Notes: a model not told the origin generated them from the sequence alone. 19,963 nucleotides of DNA from Terana coerulea (GCA_024811115.1 JAKOGH010000913.1:1-19963); one strand, 5' to 3'. Numbered from the stretch's first letter, positions 10,835-19,113 are shown. Translations and numbers: made by a program.

Positions 10835-10900
10835 CTTTATACTCTGTGCGGTGGGCAGTCACGAGACTGTCAGCCGCGGTATGTTTATTCACAATAAACA
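10835..10900 (-). promoter_or_regulatory. Palindrome plus TATA promoter of repeat unit B
   Basis: The perfect palindrome TGTTTATTCACAATAAACA (arms of eight bases) lies at 10882-10900. TATAAAG on the minus strand lies at 10835-10841, 41 bp downstream. The minisatellite starts about 65 bp beyond the TATA box. Its half-site TGTTTA resembles a forkhead-type site, but the cognate factor is a guess. The order and spacing match copies A and C. Confidence 0.7.
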
Positions 10901-11150
10901 AGATCGTCGCCCTAGACTCGATCAGAGCCGCTCGGCCTCGGCGCTACGATCGGCTGGACACCGCGCCTGCCATACCTCAGACTGCACGCTCTGAGTCCTG
11001 ACCTTCTCACCGGTGTAGACTGCAGATATTCAATCATTTTCGGAAGCATGGTATGCGTTTTATTTCTTATATTCCACTTTGCTCTCGTGCTCGCTGTTGC
11101 CTGCAGACTGGACGAGAGACGATATGGCGCCGTTAGCCGCGATCAGCTTT

Positions 11151-11189
11151 GTGGCGTTTGATCCGAAGCCCGACCGAGCCAATCTCACC
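11151..11189 (+). promoter_or_regulatory. Conserved upstream 15-mer with CCAAT element, BTB gene B
   Basis: GTGGCGTTTGATCCG at 11151-11165 is followed by GAGCCAATCTCACC at 11176-11189. Both are identical in module C (18926-18940 and 18951-18964) with the same spacing, and the 15-mer recurs in module A. The second element holds a CCAAT pentamer. It lies about 490 nt upstream of the ATG and about 310 nt from the divergent TATA box of repeat unit B. Confidence 0.6.
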
Positions 11190-11360
11190 AAATCGGGACC
11201 GTGCTCCAGCTCTCGTTTCAAGATCCCCGGGCACATCCAACGAGTGTGCGATTTCTTGCTTGCCCTGTGTCCTTCAATGCATCAAGTACGAGGAACTCGA
11301 CGCTAGTACCTGCAGCTCGTGCCGTCTGAGCGGGCAGGTCCAGATCTCCGCACGATTTGG

Positions 11361-11406
11361 GTGAACATCACGAAGCGGGTGCAGAAACGTCGGACCGAGT
11401 ATGGCA
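11361..11406 (+). promoter_or_regulatory. Conserved upstream block, BTB gene B
   Basis: A stretch beginning GTGAACATCA and containing AAACGTCGGACCGAG is shared with 19013-19060 in module C, where it begins GTGAACACCA. A weaker match is visible on the minus strand upstream of relic 1. It lies about 75-120 nt ahead of the TATA box in B and about 55-100 nt in C. Its role is unknown. Confidence 0.5.
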
Positions 11407-11480
11407 TCTTTGACAGGCCATCGAAGAGCTTCCTCGGCATCTTTGCTAGCTTGCTGCCTGTCATCGCCGGCTTGCAGGTC

Positions 11481-11490
11481 TTATATACCC
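11481..11490 (+). promoter_or_regulatory. TATA box of BTB gene B
   Basis: TTATATACCC lies 161 nt upstream of the ATG at 11642. In module C the TATA-to-ATG distance is also about 161 nt, which supports both the promoter and the start-codon choice. Confidence 0.65.
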
Positions 11491-11641
11491 TGACCTGGCG
11501 GGGCTCGGACGACCGGCATCTTGTCTTCTCCCCGTCTTTCTCTCGTCGTCTCTGCACTCGGTGGACAGCGCAACCTCATCTGCGGCCGGCTCCGCACTCG
11601 CAACGACCTCTTCTTCCAGGGCTTCCCTCAGTACATCTGCC

Positions 11642-12977
11642 ATGGCTACCAAGGCGCGCACTCCCATGGCGACCATCCCATGTCCGAACAACAGCATTCC
11701 CATGCCTCCTGCGAAACGGAGGTGCACCTCTATGAAGCACGATGTATCTCTGGGCAGCTCTGTGTTATCCTCTGCAACCGCCACCTCCTCGTCGACTTCA
11801 CCCGTTCCTCCCGTCGCGCGAATGGCTCCTGCTCCCTTCGACTCCTTCCACGGAGATGCTGTTCTCATCACATCGGACGGCGTGAGATACCCCGTTCTCC
11901 TCCAGGCCCTCTCCGTGACCTCGCCGCATTGGGCGAAACTCCTGCACCCCGACGAGGATCTGCCCCTTTCCCCGGCCCTTTTAGGTTCCCAGCAGCTCCT
12001 CACGTCCAGCACTACAACCCGCGAGTTTCGTTTGCGGATATCTTCCTCGGTCCTTCGCCACCTCCTTCCGTTCATACATCCCAGGAACAGCGTCACCCCG
12101 GTCCTGAAGAATGCTGCGCACGCCACCGCCGTATGTGTCCAACTCACGCTCCTCAAGATGCCGGAAACACTCTCCGTCGTCGCACAGCAGATGGCCGCGT
12201 TTGCGAAGACCGAGCCGTGGAAGACGTATGCGATTGCAATCCACGGGGGCTGGCGGGAGATGTCGACACTCGTTCTTCGTACGACCCTCGTCTGGCAATT
12301 CAACGTGAACGACTTGATCGAGTATACGCAAACTCCCATGTGGAACAGAGGCCCTTCCGTGGGAGTTATAGAATGCCTCAGCCTCCATCGCTATCGCCAG
12401 GACTGCTCGGCCGCCGCAGCCACTGTGATCCACATATCTGTTAGCCATCGTCAAGGGTTTCCGCAGACCACCGTCACCTTCTCGTCCGTGTGCCGCGTCT
12501 ACTGGAGAATGTTTGTCTGCGCCAAGGAGCACCCGCAACCGGGTTCGGTGATTGTCAAGGTTACGGGTAGTGACTTTAAAGCGACGGCGCCTCCCTGGTT
12601 CGCGACGTATGTGCGCAAGCTCCTCGACACGCTGCGATTCCGCCCCATCGGCGACACTCTGACTGGCCAGGCTATCTTCGCGGAGCTTCCCATCGCAGAA
12701 ACCAAGGCTCACTGCGCCACTTGCGCTAAGGACGTCGTCAAGGACCTCATTAGCTTGAACAAGACTGTCGCCCAGGCGGTCAACAAAGCGGTCGATAAGG
12801 TGCGTCCTTCGCTTCTCCCTCCACATTGCGCGGCTAACGCAAGTCGTGTAGATCCAGGTCGACTGGCGTTTCATCGAATCAGACCAGTACCAGATTGATT
12901 GGTTCCTTAACAACGAGGTGTGTATACTGGCTGCTTGACCTGTCGTATCGCTCGCTGATGTTCCTCCTTAGCTCTGA
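11642..12977 (+). CDS. BTB/POZ-domain protein (intact, three exons; module B)
   Basis: Predicted 409-aa protein, exons 11642-12799, 12852-12917 and 12972-12977. The frame is open further upstream (from a GTG at 11561), but the first ATG, in context TGCCATGG, is at 11642. Residues 1-62 are Ser/Thr/Pro-rich and disordered-looking, with a basic AKRR patch at 24-27. The BTB core starts at about 66 (GDAVLITSDGVRYPVLL, then SVTSPHWAKLL) and continues with FRLRISSSVLRHLLPFIHP and the helical FAKTEPWKTYAIAIHGGW, typical of fungal BTB proteins. A CATC dithiol pair lies near 358-361. The C-terminal helix spans intron 1 and the protein ends FLNNEL. Family knowledge: BTB proteins mediate dimerisation and often bind Cul3 ubiquitin ligases; the target here is unknown. 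A T-rich probable 3' UTR follows. It is divergent from repeat unit B. The BTB assignment is firm; activity and substrate are not. Confidence 0.9.
12800..12851 (+). other. Intron 1 of BTB gene B
   Basis: 52-nt phase-0 intron, GTGCGT donor, GCTAAC branch-like site and GTGTAG acceptor. Relic 2 stops at an equivalent GTGCGT donor, so the intron position is old in the family. Without splicing the frame ends at 12898 after an unconserved tail. Confidence 0.8.
12918..12971 (+). other. Intron 2 of BTB gene B
   Basis: 54-nt phase-0 candidate intron, GTGTGT donor, CTGAT branch-like site and a pyrimidine-rich CCTTAG acceptor. The last exon would supply one codon and the stop (CTC TGA). If it is retained, translation instead runs about seven residues into the intron to a TGA, so both forms give almost the same protein. 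Confidence 0.55.
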
Positions 12978-13142
12978 TCCATAGTTCACTTGAACGGAGA
13001 AGTCGCTACAACATCAAACCTATCCCACATTATTCCATTCCTTGTCGCTTCTGTCCTTTTGACATGTAATCTAGTTTTGTTGTATAATCCGTAGCTTCCC
13101 AATCTCAATAATCTCGTACACACTTGATAATTTCTATACTTC

Positions 13143-13695
13143 AGCTCTGAATCGTCCGTCGCCTGTTACACTGCAGCCCTCCTCACACAGTACTCCTCGT
13201 GCCGCGTTGTGGCTAGCCAAATTTGAAGCTGCAGGCCCGGCGAACGCACCACCAGCGCGATGTTGGTGAACACAGGGTACTGATATCGGTCCCAGAGAAC
13301 ACGACCTCAGTCGTGCCGGCGCTGCCGGCGTACAATATCGCCGAAGACCTCACGAGTCGGCACCAATTCCGCTCGCTGCCGGAGAGACTTGTGACACATC
13401 ATAATCTCTATGCTTGAGCTGGGCTCTGCTTCGTTCGCTGCCTGTTACACAGCCCTCCTCACATAACACTCCTCACGCAGTGTTATGGCGAACTGAGTTT
13501 TGAAGCTTCAGGCACGGCGAACGCACTACCAGAGTGATGTTGGTGAATACAGGGGTACTAATATCCGTCCCGGGGAGCACGACCTCAGTCGCGCCAGCGC
13601 GGCTCGCGTACAATATTGCCAAAGAGCTCATGAGTTGACACCAATTCTGCTCGCTGCTGGACAGACTCGCGGCCGCATCTAGAACACGAGGTTAA
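13143..13695 (+). repeat. Tandem duplication, about 277-bp unit, two copies
   Basis: Copy 1 (about 13143-13418) and copy 2 (about 13419-13695) share CCTGTTACAC, TTTGAAGCT (TTGAAGCT at 13223 and 13500, 277 bp apart), GGCGAACGCAC, ACGACCTCAGTCG and GTACAATAT in the same order, with many substitutions. It lies about 165 bp beyond the stop of BTB gene B. Open frames in it start at TTG and look like shadows. No known mobile element was recognised. Confidence 0.8.
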
Positions 13696-13699
13696 GTTC

Positions 13700-14570
13700 A
13701 AAAGCAGTGCAGCAGAGTCCACGGCGACGTACAGTGAAGAGCTGCGCGAGTTGATCTGCAGGCTATACTATATGCGCGGGCGACACAAGTACGGGATGCA
13801 GCGCGGTCCTTGTGCACTTCCTGGATTGAAGCGTGGCGGTGGACCGCACCCCACGAGAACGCACACACGGTGGACGTGCAGAGTATCGTCGCCCGCCGCA
13901 CGCGCGGTGCCCTGCAGAGGCATGCGCAACCGAAATTGGAAGCCGAGTTCAGTTGAAGGCGTAGTATTGGTATCGACGGCCATAGTATAAGCTTTGGCCG
14001 TTTCCATCAGCGTTGGCAGCGCAATTTTAATAGAGATTCGGCTGAAAATGGCGCAGCCGTTCAGCGGCGGCGGCGGCAGCATGACCGTGAGACGCATGGT
14101 GCGCGTGGCGCAGGTATCTTCAGTACCAACGAGTGGGAGCATGGCGCGAACGACGGGCATGTGACCGTCGTGCAGTAGGTCAAGCGTGTACAGAAGGCAT
14201 CGCGATAACGCTGCCGAGGTCGTACGAGCTCGTCTTCTTGAGAAGTTCGAATGCCCACTTCGAGAGTGCAAATAGGTTCGCCGTACGGGTGCCGCCGTCT
14301 CCGTGTTGTCCGACGCAAACAGGCTGGCAGCGCTGCTCCCGTGTATAACGAGCGTGAATGCCGCCACGAAGAGAGGCTCAGCGTCAAGTTCAGCGGCACA
14401 AGGTTCTGGCGCAAGGTCGTCTTCGTCTCCGTCCCCAGGATGTTGTGCACGAGCTTCCTCTTCGCCCACAGCTCCGCCCCCGCCCTATGCAAATGTCGCC
14501 TCGACGGGCTGCTCAAAGTGATCCACGTTCAAAGTGCACGGTCACGGGTGCATCGCAGGCGTCTGGGATG
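13700..14570 (-). pseudogene. Decayed unrecognised coding-like stretch
   Basis: Protein-like segments alternate between minus-strand frames. Examples are AELDAEPLFVAAFTLVIHG near 14395-14340, ANLFALSKWAFELLKKTSSY near 14280-14220, LLYTLDLLHDGHMPVVRAML near 14190-14130, and ISIKIALPTLMETAKAYTMA near 14035-13975. The frame change near 14190 is marked by a stop in one frame and continuation in the other. The pattern suggests a decayed gene. The segments vaguely recall the helical C-terminal half of BTB or F-box family proteins, but I cannot assign a family. The longest single frame is 14469-13768 (233 codons). Confidence 0.35.
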
Positions 14571-15784
14571 ATCCTTACAAGCATCACTGGCGAATGGAAA
14601 GGAAAGATGAGGAGGTGTTGTAGTACTTTACGCATTGCTAGCGAGATGTCTGGATTCGACGACGGTGGAGTGGCATGGAGTTAGGCTGGAGAACGTCTAT
14701 CTCGAGCCTCCCTGCGCGTTCGGTATATGCTGGTCCCCTTGGCCATTAGCGTTCGTGGCAGCCATAGCCCAGCATTGCCTGACTAGAGGGATCTCCGAGA
14801 AGAGTCATCCGGATTAAGTGCAGGAATTGGTGTTCCTTCCATGTTGCTACGTGCAGATGTCAACGCCAGAGAAAGCGCTTGGATGGGCGGTCATGCCTAC
14901 CAGCTCAACCCGATGCAACGCACTGCAATAGAATGCCCTCAGCGCGTTCTTCGACACCGCCATTCCTGGAGCCCAGTACGAGTCCAACCTCTGTCCTGGG
15001 GTGGAGAAGCGTCTCCCGATACGACGGAATACGCCTGCTGTCGCATGGCAGTCACTGTTAGAATGTCTGGAACAGATGTTGCCCTGCTTGGAAGGTGTGG
15101 GCTAGAAACCATACGCGTAATGGAAGATGTTTGAATGGACGCTCTCGCAAGTACTGTCCGGTATTTTGCAGAGCAAGACCATGCGCCAGCTTTGTAACGT
15201 CGACGGTGCCTGCTCACACAGGGCTGCGAAACCATGTCAGCACACGCACCAGACGGATGTCAAGGTACATACCCAATGTCTACTTGCTGATCATTGTCAA
15301 TCCACGATACGGAAGCGGTGATCTGCTAGAAACGCAAGCTTGGATCATGTCCTTCAGGGCGTTGGCTTCCTAACAGCGCGAGACCGCTTATTGTTATGAA
15401 ATGCCGGCCAACTATGTGCCCCCTTTGCATTCTATGAACATGAGCAACAAACACCAAAGGTTGCATTGCCAGCACGTACCGTAGGTCATGGAGGTGGTGC
15501 ACTGAATTGACCGATCTTCAGGTTGGGTGCCATAGCGGCGTGAAGGGTGGGGAAGAAAACTCGGTTTTCTGACGGGGATCATGCATAGGCAGCTCGTATA
15601 AGGGGCGTAGTGGACGCATGGTCGACTGTACCGTATACGAGACGATTTGCTGAATTGGTCTTGGCAATGTCTTCTGGGGACAACCGAGGCTTGTTTCAGG
15701 TCACCACAATATTCAGTGAGCCTATGTGTCAAATATCTGCAATGATATCGTCGTAAGAGTTACTGGATTAGCACGCAGCAATCT
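14571..15784. other. No recognisable gene
   Basis: Only short open frames of 60-106 codons occur, on both strands. No repeat shared with the modules, no convincing promoter and no RNA-gene fold was noticed. Confidence 0.45.
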
Positions 15785-16765
15785 AGTCGACGCACCTGAG
15801 CCCGAAGGTCTCAAAACGTTCGCCTCATGACCTCAACCCATACTAGAAATCGCCCATATATACCAAATCTCTCTTCTGTAGCTAGCTTCGTCCTTCCATA
15901 GCATAACGCATGGTATTCTTGGGCTGTTCATGCTGAAGCCGTAGACATAGCCGTCCCGCGCGAGGATACCAGTATTTATCTGCCAGTCGAAATTGCTGAT
16001 GGTCCCGACTCGAGCGCGGATCGAAGAATGTCATTCAGGCATAAACGTAAGTGTTGGCGTCATCGAGAAGGAATGCAGAGTCAAGACACAGAGATACGCG
16101 AAGTCGACATTTGGTCGACGTGGAGGGAGGAAGCAAGGGAACCAGGTCCTTAGCGCTTAGTGCTAGCACGCGTCGCCATGACTTGCTCTCGACCTTAATG
16201 ACCTCTCCTACTTCATATCCTTGACAGGGTCGTAGCACCTTTCTTTTCTAGTGCTGGAATAGGCTAAAGGCACGAAGTAGACATTATGGCGTAAGCGTAA
16301 GGCAAGTTTCTCTGCGATTTGCCGCACTATGGTGGACACTGACTTCTCTCAAGGACAGACGAGCACGTCCGCGGCAAGCGAGCCTCCAATTTGCTCATTG
16401 CTCACGGCACCTTCCCTAGCAAAGACAGGTACGGCTGCTTAGCATGGGTGCGTGTACTTGTACCTGTAGGTGTGTCTCCACGTAGCTCCTTATGATATCG
16501 CTAACCCAGAAGTTTTCTCAGAACAGACCGCATATCTGAATATATGCTGTTTCTCAATACATATGTCTATTGCAAGACTCACGCCGTGTCCGTTGCGTGA
16601 AGACACAAAATTTTCTCCTGAAGGCAAGGGCCCTGTTAGCATGCAATACAACCGTTAGAGGGGCTGTGCTAGTTGAACTGTTAATATATGCTTCAGGTAA
16701 GTCTGTTGCCGGGCGTTGTCATGATAAGAGCACTAACTTTTATCCTACAGTAACATGTCAATGAG
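15785..16765 (-). repeat. R2 block, copy C (most diverged)
   Basis: Weaker but collinear match to R2-B: CGTCCCGCGCGAGGATACCAG near 15953-15972 parallels the CCGCGCGAGGTCGCCAG near 8822, CTGCCAGTCGA recurs, and ACTTGCTCTCGACC occurs in both. Near the right end CAATACAACC and TGTCATGATAAGAGCACT match CAATACAACC and TGTCACGCTGAGAGGACT in B. On the minus strand VGEVIKVESKSWRR corresponds to AGEIITVESKSRRW in B, but frame breaks follow at once. The homology stops near 16765, at the point where an F-box gene fragment starts instead of the linker seen in A and B. Confidence 0.55.
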
Positions 16766-16856
16766 ACAATTAGGTACGCACGGATAAATATACGGAGTTA
16801 CCGATGTTGATACTTACTCGTTCTGCAAAGCTCCAGTGCAGTAGCTTGCCAGATAA

Positions 16857-17430
16857 ATGAGGGTAATTGACGGCGCCCGGCACTGCATCGTCTTCAAGAC
16901 ATGCATCATGAAGGGAAGGTGCACCACAACGGCGCGCTGCTTCGGGACGATCTTGGAGAGCCTCTGCAGGAGGAAGAGCCTCGCCCGTCCCGCGCGTACG
17001 TGCAAGGCATCCAAGCGGCCCGCCCTCGACATGCTCTGGCGTGAGCTCAACACGTTCATCCCGCTGTCTGCGATCTTCCTGAACACGCTGCTTGAGCACT
17101 GCGCTTGGCTTGGTGCGTATCTCGATCCTTGTGGAGATCTGAGGCGGCTGAGACTTACAAAGGTTTTCTGCAGGCGAAAAACCCAGAGGGCGTCGAGTAG
17201 GACAAAGTGCTCGCGTCAGGACGTCGAGGCCGTCAGCACGCTCTCGCAGTGCATCTTCTCCTACTTGAGACGCGCCTGCGCGACTTCTTGCTCCCGAACC
17301 TTATGTCGCTCAGCTGGGAGACCGAGACAACGCTGGGCCATAACTTCAGTCGCACGCACCTTCCGCCGACGCTCCAGCACTTCACGCTCGACATGGGCAT
17401 GTGTAATTTGAAGATGAACGACTTTCTTGA
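16857..17430 (+). pseudogene. F-box/LRR-like protein gene fragment
   Basis: From an ATG at 16857 the frame gives ILESLCRRKSLAR, then ARTCKA and ALDMLWRELNTFIPL (about residues 31-70), the hallmark F-box core of Polyporales-type proteins. F-box proteins bind Skp1 and present substrates to SCF ubiquitin ligases (established). After about 17120 the family match moves to another frame: LLETRLRDFLLPNLMSLSWE and LPPTLQHFTLDMG near 17255-17400, the start of the leucine-rich part. A GTGCGT-to-CAG segment at about 17116-17174 could be an intron, but joining the two frames still needs checking. Most of the usual long LRR region is missing. I read it as a truncated or broken gene, inserted between R2-C and repeat unit C. 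Confidence 0.65.
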
Positions 17431-17778
17431 TGAGATGATGCGCCGGACGATGCTACACAGCAACTTGCCCGAGAACTTTGTGGACAAGGCGAAGGGCAAT
17501 GGTCAGTTTGAGATGCTAGCGCTGCTCACGGTCAAGGCCGTACGTAGACGTTGACATGCTCACTACTGAAGAACCTCGCGCTTGACCTCATCGACTCATC
17601 GACACGCATGGTCGAGGGCTTTCTTAGTAGCATCTGGCCCGGCTCGGACGCGACGACGCCGAGCTCGATGGGTGCCGACAGTGGCACCTTCTCCGGCGAG
17701 GATGACGACAACAGCTTCTCTGCCGTGCGCAATGGCGTCGTCCAGGGCTCGCGGATCTCGAGCTGCCCAAGTCTGTGA
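17431..17778 (+). other. Unrecognised open frame downstream of the F-box fragment
   Basis: Continuing from the F-box frame, the translation includes LPENFVDKAKGNGQFEMLAL. After a possible 32-nt intron (17540-17571, GTACGT donor, GAAG acceptor) comes LALDLIDSSTRMVEGFLSSI, then an acidic/serine-rich tail ending at 17778. Removing those 32 nt keeps the frame open, but 32 nt is unusually short for an intron, so a frameshift is the alternative. No domain was recognised. It may be a fused remnant of another gene. Confidence 0.35.
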
Positions 17779-18166
17779 TCTTTCCCAGCTGAGCCTGTGT
17801 CCAGCCCCGGCACAAAAAGGCAGGTATGTACTAGCTCAAGCCTCGTCTTACTCGTCAAACGGATGACTGACACACTCTAATGAAAGACATTGTTGGTCAT
17901 GAAAGTAGATATATTGCTCCAAGCTACATATGGACAAAGAAGCTTTGGCACAAGTTAGTTTCGTCCTCAGGGGTCGGACCCGAGGAGTACTTGTCTCGGC
18001 GACCGCGAAGAGGTCGTGCCAGGGCAGCAACAAGTGGCTGCCCTCCGCCGAGAATACATTGGAGCGAGGACAACAGAGTATCTACAGAGACCGGACTACG
18101 ACCACACACGGGGCGTCCCCCGCAGTGACACACACTGGAACCTTGACAAGAAAGCAGGACGGCGAG

Positions 18167-18560
18167 GGCGAACCCTGAGAGAAAAAGACTGGACAGTGAT
18201 GGACGATAAGGCGAACCTTGACGCAGGGCGAACCCCAGACCACCACCGCCAGCCTGAACGAAGGGCGAACCCTGAGAGAGGAAGTGGCATACAGCGAACC
18301 CCAACGCAGGGCGAACCCCTAAACCACCAACGCCGACCTCGATAAAGGGCGAACCCTGAAAGAAAAGGGCTGGTAAACGGTGGACGCCGAGGCGAACCCC
18401 GACGCAGGAGAACCCCAGACCACCACCACCAACCTCGATAAAGGGCGAACCCTGAGAGAAAAGGAACGGAGGATGGTGGACGCCGAGGCGAACCCCGACG
18501 CAGGGCGAACCCCAAGCCGCCAACGCCATCAACGATGAAGGGCGAACCCTGAGAGAGAGG
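18167..18560 (-). repeat. Minisatellite C, about 97-bp unit, four to five copies
   Basis: Same unit as minisatellite B. Landmarks GGCGAACCCT occur at 18167, 18264, 18348, 18444 and 18541 (spacings 97, 84, 96, 97; the 84 reflects a partial unit). About 14 GGGCGAACCC-type motifs are present. On the minus strand these read GGGTTCGCCC and can form TTCG-loop hairpins. Confidence 0.9.
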
Positions 18561-18627
18561 GGAGGAAGGGGGGTATCGCGGCGGTGAGAGACAAGCTCTG
18601 GGTCTCCAACAGCAGAACAGAGGCTTA

Positions 18628-18693
18628 CTTTATACTCTGTGCGGCGGGCAGTCACGAGACTGTCAGCCGCGGTATGTTTATTTGCAGTAAACA
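18628..18693 (-). promoter_or_regulatory. Palindrome plus TATA promoter of repeat unit C
   Basis: TGTTTATTTGCAGTAAACA at 18675-18693 is a near-perfect palindrome. TATAAAG on the minus strand lies at 18628-18634, 41 bp away. It has the same layout as copies A and B, and nearly identical flanks to B. Confidence 0.68.
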
Positions 18694-18925
18694 AGATCGT
18701 TGCCCTAGCCTCGATCAGAGCCCTTAGACCTCGGCGCTTCAATCGGCCGAACTCGGCATACGCCGGCTGCATCCTCCAACCTCCTCCCACCGACGCCGGG
18801 CTGCAGATACTTCCGCATGCACTAATGTGCGACGTCCATGTCTTATATCATGTTCACAATTATGCTAACTGTTGTCTCAAGGACAGTCAAGAGACGGGAC
18901 GGGGCCGATAGCTCGGGCGAGCGTT

Positions 18926-18964
18926 GTGGCGTTTGATCCGCAGTCCGACGGAGCCAATCTCACC
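18926..18964 (+). promoter_or_regulatory. Conserved upstream 15-mer with CCAAT element, BTB gene C
   Basis: GTGGCGTTTGATCCG at 18926-18940 and GAGCCAATCTCACC at 18951-18964, identical to gene B with the same 10-bp gap. They lie about 350 nt upstream of the ATG at 19275 and about 290 nt from the divergent TATA box of repeat unit C. Confidence 0.6.
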
Positions 18965-19113
18965 GCATCGGGATACAGCTCGTGCTTCGAACCCAAAGCG
19001 GCTACAATTCCGGTGAACACCATGGAGCGGGTGCGGAAACGTCGGACCGAGAGCGACATGCCCGAGTGCATCTTTCTAAAGTCATTGCCTGCCATCCCGA
19101 TTCGCCGGTGGCC

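Larger units (their letters stand above)
9841..10929 (-). other. Repeat transcription unit B: tail, minisatellite and promoter
   Basis: Read on the minus strand this comprises the promoter, a minisatellite and a conserved tail. From 9941 to 10929 it is nearly identical to 17941-18722, apart from the number of repeat units. Outside those limits similarity to module C drops sharply, whereas similarity to module A continues through the tail into R2. No start codon context, domain or stable frame was found, so I treat it as a candidate non-coding RNA locus. Its transcription is inferred from the TATA box only. Confidence 0.55.
17941..18722 (-). other. Repeat transcription unit C
   Basis: Read on the minus strand: promoter, minisatellite, conserved tail. 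It is nearly identical to 9941-10929, shorter mainly because it has about two fewer repeat units. Immediately outside both ends the similarity falls off, even though the wider module is shared. A further weak tail match continues to about 17884. One minus-strand frame is open through promoter, repeats and tail (18790-17924, 288 codons); since it spans the TATA box and its repeats rotate frame, I do not regard it as a protein. Candidate non-coding RNA locus. Confidence 0.55.

Noticed and set aside
9941..10929. Repeat units as solo LTRs or a transposon
   Set aside because: No TG...CA ends, inverted termini, target-site duplication or transposition gene seen; module A shows the unit is contiguous with homologous flanks.
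11561..11641. Upstream extension of BTB gene B to a GTG at 11561
   Set aside because: GTG is not expected as a start in a fungal nuclear gene. The ATG at 11642 has good context and the same distance from TATA as in gene C.
11981..12913. 310-codon minus-strand open frame
   Set aside because: Antisense shadow of BTB gene B; the plus strand has clear domain homology and splice sites.
13223..13682. Two similar 60-64-codon frames in the 277-bp duplication as small genes
   Set aside because: Both start with TTG and their frames diverge after about 15 residues; similarity is explained by the DNA duplication.
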